45,881 bases of DNA from assembly GCA_045107005.1 (NCBI GenBank), contig JBGCFP010000033.1, positions 1 through 45,881 of the forward strand. The letters are read 5' to 3'. This stretch comes from JBCCMA01 sp045107005. Lineage in GTDB: Bacteria; Pseudomonadota; Gammaproteobacteria; Steroidobacterales; JBCCMA01. This document shows positions 32,051 through 40,808 of this stretch, in pieces. The position numbers and the translations under genes were made by a program. Within the stretch, counting starts at the first letter, position 1; every line of letters starts with the position of its first letter. The notes below the pieces were generated by a model. It saw nothing but the letters and a program-made list of their open reading frames with translations, made no database searches and had not been told where the DNA came from.

Positions 32051-34090
32051 CTATTGCTCGTAACGCAGGCTGATAAATACGCTGCGCGGTTGCCCTGGAA
32101 AATACCGATAGTTGCCGAACGCAAAGTCCGCGCGCTCGGCGTAGGGCTCATCGAGCAGGTTGCGAATTTTTACGCCCAACGTGAACGATTTGAACCGCGA
32201 TTCCCAGACGCCGTGAAGCAGATCGTGACCGGCGTAGCGATGGGCGTTCGCGGCGTCCAAAAAGTAGCGGCTCATGTGCTCCCACTCCAGCCAACCGCGC
32301 ATCGATTCGGTGGGCGACCACGCGAGGCGTACGTTGGCAACCGCACGCGGTGCCGTGTCCACATCGTCGCCACGGCGTATTGGCTCGCTGCCAGGTACGT
32401 TGCGCTCGAAGCGATAGCGGTGCCTGGCGAGCGTGGCGCTCCCCGATAGCGTCCAGTTTTCGCTCAGCGTAATGGTGCTGTCGAGCTCCAGACCATAGTG
32501 CAAGGTCTTGCCTTGACTGACATTGAAGCCGTCGGCATCGCGCAGAATCTGGTCGCGCTTGATCGCAGCAAAGGCAGCGATGCCCGTGCGCGCGCGGTCA
32601 GTGCTGCCGCGCCAGCCAAGCTCGACAGCGTCGAGCGTTTCCGACGACAGGTCCGCCACGTTCTGCCCGCTTTGCAGCCGGTAGAGCTCGGTCACCTGGG
32701 GCGCGCGGAATCCGCGTTTTAGCGACGCAAACACGCGTTGCCGATCTGCCGGGGACCACGACCATTCGAGTTTTGGCGCGATGTTGTTAAAGGTGTCGTT
32801 ACGATCTGCCGGGCGCGTGAACAGGCAGCCACCGAAGCCACAGGGTTCCCCGTTTTCATCATTGTTGCCGTCTTCAAGTGCGTTGCGATACTGATACCGC
32901 GTTCGCTCGACACGCAGTCCCGCGCGTAACGACGTGACGGCTGTTTCAAACAGCGCACGCTCCGCAAACAGCGCGACGTTCCACGCCTGCACGTCGAAGT
33001 CGTAGTGCGCTCCCACCGGTCGTGTCGCCTGTAAAAACGCAGAGGGAATCGCGACCGGCAAACTCTGATTTTCGCGCAGCTCGATGTCGGCCCACTCAAT
33101 GTCCGCGCCAACGTCCCACTGGCCAAGACGCGAATCCAGCGTGTTTTGCCATTTGAGCCCGGCGCTGCGCTGGCCGTTTTCCTCGGTCGGTTGCCCGGGT
33201 AGAAAATGCTGTAGAAAAGTCATCGAGGAGCGACGCAGAAACGGGCGAAAAATGCCGCGATTGGGCGTGTCGATGGTCGCACTCAGGCGCACGCTGTCGG
33301 CGTCCCGGTAGGCTTCAGGATTGGCGTTGCTCCTCGCCACCTCAGGCACTGCGAACGCATCGCGACCCAAAATAAAACTGGCGGTTTCCTGATTGAGCAA
33401 TGTTGCCGTCAGGTGGGCATCAACCGCGGTATCGCGCCACTGCGTGGCCCAGTCGAGGTTTAGCTTGCCCAGCCCGTAGCCCGAGTCGGCACGAAAACCA
33501 CCGTCGTGCGCGGCGAGGATGCGCGCACGCACAGTGTGGGCACCGTGACGCACACCGGCGTCGAGCGTAGCGCGCACAAAATCATCCGGCCCGACCGTAC
33601 TTTCCACGGCCAATCCGGTGCGGGCGTTGGAGCGGCTGTGAATGACTCCGTGCAGAGCGTTGGAGCCGTACATCACGGGTCCAGGACCTCGTAACACTTC
33701 GATCGAGTCGGACTGTTCGAGGTTCAACTCGATCAATTGATTGACGTTGCACAGGCCGGCGGGTCGGACCGGTACGCCGTTGTCCAGATACAGGAATGCG
33801 CCGCAGGCGCCAGCGCCGGTAAGCACCGGTGAGCGCAGGGCGATCAGATGCTCCTGACCGTTGCCGCGACTGATCCACAGGCCAGGGACGCCGTGGCGAA
33901 GCTCGCTGGGGTGAATGGCGCGCAGTGTGGCGATGGCGTCGCGATCGATCAGCGACAAAGACGGCGCGACGTCATCGCTGGGCTGCTCGCGACCGGTTGG
34001 CGTGACGACCACGTCAGGCAGTTGCAGAGGCGTCGCAGCCAGAACCGGGCTAGCGGCCGCAGCAAGGGCGAGAAAAAGGAATCGGTGCAT
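32051..34090 (-). CDS. TonB-dependent receptor
   Basis: 679 residues from ATG 34090 (MHRFLFLALAAAASPVLAA signal peptide); the frame is open upstream, but that part has no coding character. A TonB box-like LPDVVVTPTGR follows the mature N-terminus, then a plug domain (ATLRAIHPSELRHGVPGLWISRGNGQEHLIALRSP, 'SDSIEVLRGPGPVMYGSNALHGVIH') and a barrel ending in a Phe-less 'SVFISLRYEQ' strand. The plug contains a Cys pair (GACGAF, GLCNVN). The CirA/vitamin-B12-like size (about 680) suggests a siderophore or small-cofactor receptor, but the ligand is unknown. It is convergent with the TonB-domain gene (39-base gap, no clear terminator) and divergent from the sulfotransferase-like gene. Confidence 0.93.
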   Translation of the reverse strand: MHRFLFLALAAAASPVLAATPLQLPDVVVTPTGREQPSDDVAPSLSLIDRDAIATLRAIHPSELRHGVPGLWISRGNGQEHLIALRSPVLTGAGACGAFLYLDNGVPVRPAGLCNVNQLIELNLEQSDSIEVLRGPGPVMYGSNALHGVIHSRSNARTGLAVESTVGPDDFVRATLDAGVRHGAHTVRARILAAHDGGFRADSGYGLGKLNLDWATQWRDTAVDAHLTATLLNQETASFILGRDAFAVPEVARSNANPEAYRDADSVRLSATIDTPNRGIFRPFLRRSSMTFLQHFLPGQPTEENGQRSAGLKWQNTLDSRLGQWDVGADIEWADIELRENQSLPVAIPSAFLQATRPVGAHYDFDVQAWNVALFAERALFETAVTSLRAGLRVERTRYQYRNALEDGNNDENGEPCGFGGCLFTRPADRNDTFNNIAPKLEWSWSPADRQRVFASLKRGFRAPQVTELYRLQSGQNVADLSSETLDAVELGWRGSTDRARTGIAAFAAIKRDQILRDADGFNVSQGKTLHYGLELDSTITLSENWTLSGSATLARHRYRFERNVPGSEPIRRGDDVDTAPRAVANVRLAWSPTESMRGWLEWEHMSRYFLDAANAHRYAGHDLLHGVWESRFKSFTLGVKIRNLLDEPYAERADFAFGNYRYFPGQPRSVFISLRYEQ

Positions 34091-34115
34091 TGCGCTCAAG
34101 GTGGTGTGGATTGGG

Positions 34116-34121
34116 TAGAAT
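34116..34121 (+). promoter_or_regulatory. Candidate -10 box for the sulfotransferase-aminotransferase pair
   Basis: TAGAAT matches 5/6 of TATAAT in the 61-base divergent region; no good -35 is found. The leader would be about 24 bases. Confidence 0.3.
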
Positions 34122-34151
34122 GCACGGTAAGCCAACCGACAACCTGACACA

Positions 34152-34871
34152 ATGAAAAGAATTGCCATGTGGTCCGGGCCACGAAACATTTCCACAGCGA
34201 TGATGCGGGCGTTTGAAAACCGGTCTGACACGGTGGTCGTTGACGAACCGTTTTACGCGCACTATTTACTGACCACGGGGCTCCCGCACCCGGGTGCCGA
34301 TGAGGTGCTGGCGGCGCAGGATAACGACTGGCGTCGCGTGGCAAAAACGCTGAGCGAGGCCGAGCAGGGCGCTGACGTCTTTTACCAAAAACACATGGCG
34401 CACCATTTTTGCGGCAGCATGGATCTGAGCTGGATTGGCGGCCTGACGCACGGGTTTTTGCTGCGCGAACCGCGTGCGATGTTGCTGTCTTTGTCACGGG
34501 TACTCGACGAGGTCACCGTGGCAGACACCGGCTTGGAGCAACAAAAACGACTGTTCGACGAGCTGCGTCGTCGGGGCTTGACGCCGCCGGTCATCGACGC
34601 CCGCGATGTTCTCGAAGCGCCGGAGCAGATGTTGCGCGCGCTGTGCGATCATCTGTCGATTCGGTTTGAAACGGCCATGCTCAACTGGCCCGCCGGGCCG
34701 CGGGACAGCGATGGGGTATGGGCGAGCCACTGGTATAGCGCGGTGGAAAAATCGACCAGGTTTGGCCCGTATCAGCCGGTCACCGGGGAGCTGGACCCAG
34801 CGCTTGGCGCCGTGCTTGAACGTTGTCAGGCGCTCTACGACGAGCTCTACGCGCACCGACTCACGATCTAG
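34152..34871 (+). CDS. Sulfotransferase-like P-loop protein
   Basis: 239 residues. The N-terminus 'KRIAMWSGPRNISTAMMRAFENR' is the phosphosulfate-binding-like P-loop of the sulfotransferase superfamily (GPRNIST), and 'DEPFYAHYL' and 'LLREPRAMLLSLSRV' are typical of the HAD-like/Sulfotransfer family found fused to aminotransferase class IV in plants. It is followed 9 bases later by a class IV aminotransferase gene in the same direction, which mirrors the plant fusion (Arabidopsis branched-chain aminotransferase-like proteins). The substrate is unknown and true sulfotransferase activity is not shown. Confidence 0.85.
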   Translation: MKRIAMWSGPRNISTAMMRAFENRSDTVVVDEPFYAHYLLTTGLPHPGADEVLAAQDNDWRRVAKTLSEAEQGADVFYQKHMAHHFCGSMDLSWIGGLTHGFLLREPRAMLLSLSRVLDEVTVADTGLEQQKRLFDELRRRGLTPPVIDARDVLEAPEQMLRALCDHLSIRFETAMLNWPAGPRDSDGVWASHWYSAVEKSTRFGPYQPVTGELDPALGAVLERCQALYDELYAHRLTI

Positions 34872-34880
34872 AGAAAACCT

Positions 34881-35777
34881 ATGAAACAGCAGTTCAACCC
34901 CGCGAACGCGGAGATCAAGATCAACATCAACGGCACGCTGCACGGTCGTGACGACGCTCGCGTGAGCGTGTTCGATTCGGTCGTGCAGGGCGGGGACGCC
35001 GTCTGGGAAGGGCTCAGGGTCTACGACGGGCGTATTTTCCGTTTGACGGCTCATCTGGATCGTCTGGCGGCGTCTGCTGCGGCACTGGCGTTTGACAGTG
35101 TGCCAACGCACGACGAAATCCGTACCCAGATTCGGCGCACGCTGGACGCCAACGCGATGCACGATGGCGTGCACATTCGGCTGACCCTGACCCGCGGTAT
35201 CAAAGTGACCAGCGGGATGGATCCACGATTGAACACATCAGGGCCAACCCTGATCGTGCTCGCTGAGCACAAGGCGCCGGTTTACGACAAGACCGGATTA
35301 ACGCTGATCACGGCGGCGACGCGGCGTATTCCGCCCGACTGCCTGGATCAGAAAATCCACTCCTGCAATCTGCTCAACTCCATACTGGCGAAAATTGAGG
35401 CCAACGCGGCAGGGGCGGATGACGCCATGATGCTTGACTACCAAGGCAACATTGCCGAGACCAACGCCACGCATCTGTTTTTTAATCTGGACGGTGTGCT
35501 CGTAACGCCGTTCACCACGAGTTGTCCCGAGGGTGTCACTCGAGCTGCTGTGCTTTCGCTGTGCGCGCAACACGGTATTGAATCAAAGGTGGCGAACATC
35601 ACGCTGGCTGAGGCGTACCGCGCGCGCGAGATTTTTTGCACCGGCACAATGGGTGAATTGGCGGCGGTGACGCGACTTGACGGTCGGGGGATTGGTGAGG
35701 GCAGTCGCGGCGAGTTGTGCACCAGGCTCAGCGCGCTGTATCAGGAACTCACGCGCCGCGAGGGCGAAGCACCCTGA
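34881..35777 (+). CDS. Class IV aminotransferase (branched-chain/D-amino acid aminotransferase-like)
   Basis: 298 residues, PLP-dependent fold-type IV. Marks are 'NINGTLHGRDDARVSVFDSVVQGGDAVWEGLRVYDGRIFRLTAHLDRL' (reported here in pieces: N-terminal DARVSVFDS and AVWEGLRVYDG), catalytic Lys in 'DCLDQKIHSCNLLNS', and 'QGNIAETNATHLFF' and 'CPEGVTRAAVLSL' of the cofactor site. It could transaminate branched-chain amino acids, or lyase-type 4-amino-4-deoxychorismate is possible. It is paired with the sulfotransferase-like gene, 9 bases upstream, and ends within a perfect hairpin. Confidence 0.9.
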   Translation: MKQQFNPANAEIKININGTLHGRDDARVSVFDSVVQGGDAVWEGLRVYDGRIFRLTAHLDRLAASAAALAFDSVPTHDEIRTQIRRTLDANAMHDGVHIRLTLTRGIKVTSGMDPRLNTSGPTLIVLAEHKAPVYDKTGLTLITAATRRIPPDCLDQKIHSCNLLNSILAKIEANAAGADDAMMLDYQGNIAETNATHLFFNLDGVLVTPFTTSCPEGVTRAAVLSLCAQHGIESKVANITLAEAYRAREIFCTGTMGELAAVTRLDGRGIGEGSRGELCTRLSALYQELTRREGEAP

Positions 35778-35796
35778 GAAAAATTCTCAGGGTGCT
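35768..35796. terminator. Bidirectional hairpin over the aminotransferase stop codon
   Basis: AGCACCCTGAGAA / TTCTCAGGGTGCT form a 13-bp perfect stem with an AAA loop. The aminotransferase stop TGA (35775-35777) is inside the left arm, and the convergent lipoprotein gene ends 6 bases away (35803). There is no T-run on either side, so it may be a shared weak terminator or 3' end stabiliser. Confidence 0.6.
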
Positions 35797-35802
35797 GAAG
35801 GT

Positions 35803-36465
35803 TTAGCCGGCCGTGTCAGGCAGTGCAAAGATGATAACGGCACCTTGAGACGACAAATCCGTTAGCCCGTCGGTGCTCCACGGCTTCTCGTCGCAAAACG
35901 ATTTTGCGTTATCAAAGCCGTCGTCGCCGGCGAAACGCAGGTCGCTGATCTGTGCGGCAGGATCAGGGTGGGTTTCGCTTTCTTCAAAGCGGAACCACAC
36001 CGGTTGACCGACGGCGAAGCGACCGTCTTTGTACTCGGCGTGATTCGAACGATTGGCTTTGACTTCGCCGCCCACCCACGCACGTTTGGTCGTCATGTCG
36101 TAGTGACCGCAGGTGACTTTGGCGTTGAGCTCAATCTTGCCTTCGTCCAGAAACACGGTGTAATCAATCCGGCCCGTTACCGCACCACTGCTCGTGTAGT
36201 TGGCGTCAAATTCGAACGACGCCAGTTTGCCGTCGGCGCGCTCAAGCGCGCCTTTGCCAAACGCCGTAGCCTGAGTGTCTTCAGGCATCGCGTTCTCGAC
36301 CACCGCGGGCGTCGCCGCAGCGATTTCTTTCATGTCTTGCATCGTCGCCTTTTCGGCGGTTGCGGCAGGCGCGGCGTCCGGTGCGTCGGTAGGCGCATCT
36401 TTTGGCGCGCAAGCGGTCATAGCGATAGCGCTGGCGCCAAGCGCGAGCAGAATGGAAGTTCTCAT
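35803..36465 (-). CDS. Putative lipoprotein of unknown function
   Basis: 220 residues from ATG 36465, which has GAGGAT upstream; the frame is open to 36606, but that part overlaps the end of the TPR gene and is not coding. The N-terminus RTSILLALGASAIAMTAC has a lipobox-like end, then a flexible Ala/Pro/Asp-rich linker (ending near 45). The remainder is a beta-rich domain with 'DYTVFLDEGKIELNAKVTCGHYDMTTKRAWVGGEVKANR' style strands and two Cys. No family recognised. It is convergent with the aminotransferase gene and downstream of the TPR gene on the same strand (76 bases). Confidence 0.8.
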   Translation of the reverse strand: MRTSILLALGASAIAMTACAPKDAPTDAPDAAPAATAEKATMQDMKEIAAATPAVVENAMPEDTQATAFGKGALERADGKLASFEFDANYTSSGAVTGRIDYTVFLDEGKIELNAKVTCGHYDMTTKRAWVGGEVKANRSNHAEYKDGRFAVGQPVWFRFEESETHPDPAAQISDLRFAGDDGFDNAKSFCDEKPWSTDGLTDLSSQGAVIIFALPDTAG

Positions 36466-36541
36466 GGCGAAACGATCCTCAACAATGGTCAAAGCCCGGC
36501 AGTTTAGCAGTTTGTCCAAAACCGCTTCCACGATTTTTGCG

Positions 36542-38260
36542 TTACGGCTCGGTAATCTCAATCTGCAGCTCGAACCGGATTCGGTCTGGAGCGCCGCTGG
36601 AATCAAGGATCAGGGTCCTGGAATCGCCGCCGATCGTTAGCCCGGCGTTGGCAATTTCCGTCAAAAATTGACGCCATGCGCCCTCCAGACCCGCAGGCTG
36701 GCCGTCATAAACGCGAAAAGCGCAGCTCATGGGCAACAGGTCCTGATTGCGCAATCGGCCCCTGGGAGGGACTCGTGTACGGACCGGAACGCCCAAACGC
36801 ACCTCAAATTCGCCGCCGCTCGCCAACGCCTGACCGTCGATTTGCCACTGCAGCGGCCCCGTCGCGGACAGCCGTTCGCGCCGCACGGCGGTTCTTACCT
36901 GACGAATCATTGAGCGCAGGCGTCGGGGCAGCTGTACGGCTGTCACGGTCTCGCTCAGGAAAAAGAAGCGCTGACGGGGCAGTCGTTTGCGTTCGATGGC
37001 GGTGGCTTGGACCGGGGTTGGCACGCTGGACGAGGCGGCCGGATCGTCGAGTATCGGGGGGGAATCATCGGCGAGAGAAGGTGGCGCGGGCTCGCGGTCC
37101 AGATTCGCCAGGTACGCCAGCGCCTGGCGGTATACGCCGCCCAGTTCACTCGCCCGTTCAAACGCGCGTCGTGCGGATCGAGTATCGCCCAGAGCGACAT
37201 GCGCCTCGCCCAGCAGAATCAACGCCCGTCCGCGCGCGGTGCCGATATTGCCACGCAAGGCGGTCTTCAAGTGTGCAATTGTCTGAGCAGGTTGGTCGAG
37301 TGCGCTGTGCAGCTGAGCAAGGGCAAACCAGTCTTCGGCGCGGTTGGTCAGCCTCGCGAGCGCGGTGCGCGGCTCGACGGCACCCCGTCGATCACCGGAG
37401 CGCAATGCCGCTCGCGCAAGCAGTCGATAGTTTTCCGCACTGGGCGACAGCTCGCCGCGCTGCAGTTGATCGTTGAGCAATACGACGGCGTGATCGGGCA
37501 AGCCGCTGGCGAGGTACAACTTGGCCAGCGTTTGGGTGTGCGCCGGTGACCGCAGTACGCCGCGTTCGAACGCGATCTCTGCGGTCGCCGCGGCGCGGCG
37601 CAGATCACCGGCCGCCCGTTGCAGCTCGATCAGGTTTTGCCACTGCTGCGCATCGACTGAGTCGGCGTCCAAAAGGGTCGCTGCCAGCGTCGCGGCCGGG
37701 CCGAATTTCTTCAGGCGTGCCTGCACGTAAACTTTGAGCTGACGCCACTCGATTGGCGGTGCGTCCGATTGAGCCAGCGCCGCGTCGATGGCGTCTTCAG
37801 CTGGCGCATACTGAGCCAGTGTGACCAACGCTCGGGCCGCTCGCATCGACGTGACCGCATCAGGAGCCTCATCTGTTGACGGCCAGCGCTGGTACTCGTT
37901 GGCAACACCCGGCGCATCGTTGGCGGCGTCAAGAAGTGCGATCAAGTCGCGGCGCATTTGCGTTTGTGCAAGCGGAGCGAGCGCTTCGGACGCGAGAGAA
38001 CGTCGCAGCGCGTCGATCGCCGCGGGCGTGTCGCCATCGGCGGCAAGTCGATAGGCGTCTGCACGCTCGTTCAACGCGGTGGCGTAGCCATCGTTGCGCG
38101 TCGGGACTTCCAGTGAGTCTGTTGGCGACGACGTTGGTGCCGGTTCGAGCACGCGCATCTTGCTTCGATACGGGCCACTCGGGTCAACCCGATCTTCGCT
38201 TTGCTGCGCGTTCGCGGCCACGACCGCAAACAGCGTGCTCAAAAACAGGCCACGCACCAT
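36542..38260 (-). CDS. TPR protein of the DUF3450-TonB system
   Basis: 572 residues from ATG 38260, whose ATG overlaps the stop of the fusion gene (TGATG); an in-frame GTG is 3 bases earlier. A signal peptide (VRGLFLSTLFAVVAANA) is followed by about eight helical repeats of TPR type (e.g. 'FALAQLHSALDQPAQTIAHLKTAL', 'LILLGEAHVALGDTRSARRAFERA'). A C-terminal beta-rich region (about 430-572) has no known family. In DUF3450-type TonB loci the last gene is usually a TPR protein, so it belongs to this system, likely in the periplasm, where it could hold the complex or its partners. Confidence 0.85.
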   Translation of the reverse strand: MVRGLFLSTLFAVVAANAQQSEDRVDPSGPYRSKMRVLEPAPTSSPTDSLEVPTRNDGYATALNERADAYRLAADGDTPAAIDALRRSLASEALAPLAQTQMRRDLIALLDAANDAPGVANEYQRWPSTDEAPDAVTSMRAARALVTLAQYAPAEDAIDAALAQSDAPPIEWRQLKVYVQARLKKFGPAATLAATLLDADSVDAQQWQNLIELQRAAGDLRRAAATAEIAFERGVLRSPAHTQTLAKLYLASGLPDHAVVLLNDQLQRGELSPSAENYRLLARAALRSGDRRGAVEPRTALARLTNRAEDWFALAQLHSALDQPAQTIAHLKTALRGNIGTARGRALILLGEAHVALGDTRSARRAFERASELGGVYRQALAYLANLDREPAPPSLADDSPPILDDPAASSSVPTPVQATAIERKRLPRQRFFFLSETVTAVQLPRRLRSMIRQVRTAVRRERLSATGPLQWQIDGQALASGGEFEVRLGVPVRTRVPPRGRLRNQDLLPMSCAFRVYDGQPAGLEGAWRQFLTEIANAGLTIGGDSRTLILDSSGAPDRIRFELQIEITEP

Positions 38261-39993
38261 CACGGTTGGCGTCGCCCGTCCAAATTGCGCGCCTCGTCGA
38301 GGGCGAACCGTAGCAACTGCGTGGCTTCGCGCGCGACCGGTTTGCCATCGCGGTACAGCGGGGCGTAGAGCCAGCGTCGCAGCGCGTCCGCGGCGGCTTG
38401 TTCAAAAACGCCGGGCGGATCGGCGTCGATAATGCGTACGTTGCTGACACGTCCACCGGCATCGATAATGAAGATCGCTTCGACCCAGCCTTCAATGCCA
38501 GCGGCAAGTGCGGCTTCGGGGAAGCTGGGTCTGGCACTGCTGATCGGAACCAGATCACTGCCGTTGGTAATCTGCTCGCCGCTGCTGGCCCCTGACCACA
38601 GCGTGCCGGCGCCGATGGCGACACCACCACCACCACGCAGTGCGCTAAGCCCGTCCGCCAACTTGAGCTGCGGTTGCGCCACTTGCTCCGCCGGTGCCGC
38701 CAGCGGCTCGACCGATGGCAACGACAGCGCGTCGGTCGCGACCAGCGGCGGTGCCTCTTCGAGGCGCACCACCTCCGGTGGCGGCGGTGGCGGCGGCTTT
38801 GTGGTCCAATCGATGCGTGCAACCGTCACTGCGTCTGCAATACCGACCGGTTCAGCCAGCGGCCGCAACGTGAGCCACTGCATCAGAAAAAAGAGCGCGA
38901 ACCCCAGCACAGCTCCCCCCACGGCGCCGAGCGCAAAACGCGGTGTCGCCGACAGAGTGTTGTGCGTGCGCCTGAGCGGGCGAGGACGCGGTGTCGACGG
39001 CGCGGCTGGCAGCGCGTTGAGCAGACCTCGAGCCAGCATCAGCGGAATGGCCACACACAGTCCCATCCACGTGGTGGACAGCGCGTGTGAAATGCCGGCC
39101 GCCGCCACGCTAACCTGCGAGCCCCCAAACTGGGCCAGCGCGCGGAACGTGTGAATCAGTCCCACCACGGTGCCCAGCAAGCCCAGTAGCATCGCCGCAG
39201 ACGCCAGCAGTTTGAGCCAGCCCTGGCGCGCAAGGGGTGCGCCCAGGTGCAAAAACCGGGTCGCCAACCGTCGTAGTACCAGCAACACACCCGCGACGCC
39301 GCAGATCAGCAGCGCGACGCCCACCGCGCCGCTGTCGTAAACCTGCTGTGCCAAAAACTCGCCGTCAAGCCGGGACGCGCGTTCGAGACCGGCTGTTTCG
39401 AGCAGTCCGCCATTGGGGTCGATGACCAGATCCTGCGCCCCGTGCACGAATCCAACCGCGCCATAACGCGTCACGCCAACCACTTCGCGCACGCCATCGC
39501 GACGGGTCAGCGGTTGGTCGCTGGCAACGACCCGGGCGCTGGCCAGCCACTCTTCGTGCAGCGCAAACCACGCGTCGTAAAACACGTTGAGCGTGGCTGG
39601 CGACTGGAGCAGTTGGGTCGTTTGTGCCAATAACTCGGGACGGTCGACGCCGATGGGGCCAACGGTCAGGCGCCGCGATTGCGCGGCCAGTGCAGAGCGT
39701 ACGAGCGCGTCTACCTGCGTCAAATCGTCGCCCAGTTGGCGCTCGAGTTCGTCCAGTCGCTGGTTGGCCGGCGTCAGTGATGCCAATGCAGAGCGCGCGC
39801 TGCGCAAGGCCCCCTGGCGGCGCTGGCGTTGTTCACGCGCACTGTCGACGGCCTGTGTTGAATCTTTCTGAGCAGCGCTTGCGGCCTCGATACGAGCACT
39901 ATCCCGCGCCGCGCGTTCCGCCGGCGCCAGGATGGGCTCTGCACGAGTTGGCGCGCACAGAAGGATCGCGATGATCAGCGCCGTCGTGCGCAT
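38260..39993 (-). CDS. TtpC/ExbB-TonB fusion protein
   Basis: 577 residues from ATG 39993 (TGATG overlap with the DUF3450 stop). A signal peptide (1-18) and a helical periplasmic region (20-215), as in TtpC, are followed by TM1 (about 221-241), a very short cytosolic loop, TM2 (260-282, 'LLGLLGTVVGLIHTFRAL') and TM3 (300-324, 'AAGISHALSTTWMGLCVAIPL'), the MotA/TolQ/ExbB core. After a 25-residue basic, Pro-rich linker a fourth helix (353-376, 'LGFALFFLMQWLTL') of TonB2 type leads to a periplasmic Pro run (400-406), a linker and a TonB C-terminal domain (482-565: 'RPSFPEAALAAGIEGWVEAIFII'). The usual separate exbB and exbD are missing between the parts. Topology (N-out, three TM, then N-in/C-out) is consistent with both parts working. 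Confidence 0.88.
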   Translation of the reverse strand: MRTTALIIAILLCAPTRAEPILAPAERAARDSARIEAASAAQKDSTQAVDSAREQRQRRQGALRSARSALASLTPANQRLDELERQLGDDLTQVDALVRSALAAQSRRLTVGPIGVDRPELLAQTTQLLQSPATLNVFYDAWFALHEEWLASARVVASDQPLTRRDGVREVVGVTRYGAVGFVHGAQDLVIDPNGGLLETAGLERASRLDGEFLAQQVYDSGAVGVALLICGVAGVLLVLRRLATRFLHLGAPLARQGWLKLLASAAMLLGLLGTVVGLIHTFRALAQFGGSQVSVAAAGISHALSTTWMGLCVAIPLMLARGLLNALPAAPSTPRPRPLRRTHNTLSATPRFALGAVGGAVLGFALFFLMQWLTLRPLAEPVGIADAVTVARIDWTTKPPPPPPPEVVRLEEAPPLVATDALSLPSVEPLAAPAEQVAQPQLKLADGLSALRGGGGVAIGAGTLWSGASSGEQITNGSDLVPISSARPSFPEAALAAGIEGWVEAIFIIDAGGRVSNVRIIDADPPGVFEQAAADALRRWLYAPLYRDGKPVAREATQLLRFALDEARNLDGRRQP

Positions 39994-40808
39994 CAGCGCG
40001 CGTCGACCGACACGGGAAGGTCGCGCAGCGCAGCCACCGTCGGGTCGTCGAGCGACCCGGCCAACGCGAGACAGTGTGGTCGCGTCAGCGGTTGCCAGCT
40101 CTGTTGCGCGCGTCGAAAGACGTGGCATTCGGTGCCGGCGTCGTTCACGGCGTACAGGGCCACGCGCCCGACGGCCAGTACACTGACCAGACGCACCTGC
40201 TGATCAATGTCGAGTTGTTGTTGCCCGACACGGATTTCGTAGCCGCTCTTCAACTCGCGTTCGTAGAGTTTCAATACCAGATCAATGCGGTCGGTCATGC
40301 GCAAGCTCGAATCGTCCAGTGCCAAACGGGCTCTGCGCACGGCGTCTTGCCTGGCGCTGCGCTCAAACGGCAAATCGGCGGCGATACTCGCGTCGAGCAG
40401 ATCCAGCATTTGCTCGAGCAACGGTCGCATGCCCGCTCGAGCTTCGCGCTTGGCCGCTACCGCGTCACCCAGCGTTTGGTTTCTCGACCGAGCTTGCTCA
40501 AGTTGCGCACGAGCGTTCGCCAGTTCGTCGGCCAGACGTTGGTCGGCCAAGGTTGCCGCAACGCTGACGCGCTGACCCGAGAGCGTGTCGATCTGTCGCT
40601 GCACATCGCGGGCAGCGTCGTGGTTGCCCAGGCGGGTTTCGAGCTCAGCGGCAACGCTTTTCGCGTCGGTCGGCCAAGCGAAGAAAACCAGAGCCAACGT
40701 GGCGCCCGCGATGACCGACGCGTTAGCGATCCGGTTGACCTCGCCAGCGCACTTGTCGTCACCGCCCGAGCGAAGAAACAGGCGCCTGAAAGAGTGACAA
40801 GCGCGCAT
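39993..40808 (-). CDS. DUF3450 periplasmic protein of a TonB system
   Basis: 271 residues from ATG 40808, which overlaps the aceK stop (TGATG). A signal-like helix (VIAGATLALVFFAWPTDA) follows an unusually long N-region of about 27 residues. Then comes a long coiled coil (about 55-110) and the DUF3450 pattern: 'LLEQMLDLLDASIAADLPFERSARQDAVRRARLALDDSSLRMTDRI', 'VLKLYERELKSGYEI' and 'LAVGRVALYAVNDAG' up to 'LRDLPVSVDAR' (family: Q-x-x-P-L-LPV end). DUF3450 is the first gene of TtpC-type TonB loci in Gammaproteobacteria. It is followed by the ExbB-TonB fusion with overlapping stop/start. Confidence 0.87.
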   Translation of the reverse strand: MRACHSFRRLFLRSGGDDKCAGEVNRIANASVIAGATLALVFFAWPTDAKSVAAELETRLGNHDAARDVQRQIDTLSGQRVSVAATLADQRLADELANARAQLEQARSRNQTLGDAVAAKREARAGMRPLLEQMLDLLDASIAADLPFERSARQDAVRRARLALDDSSLRMTDRIDLVLKLYERELKSGYEIRVGQQQLDIDQQVRLVSVLAVGRVALYAVNDAGTECHVFRRAQQSWQPLTRPHCLALAGSLDDPTVAALRDLPVSVDAR

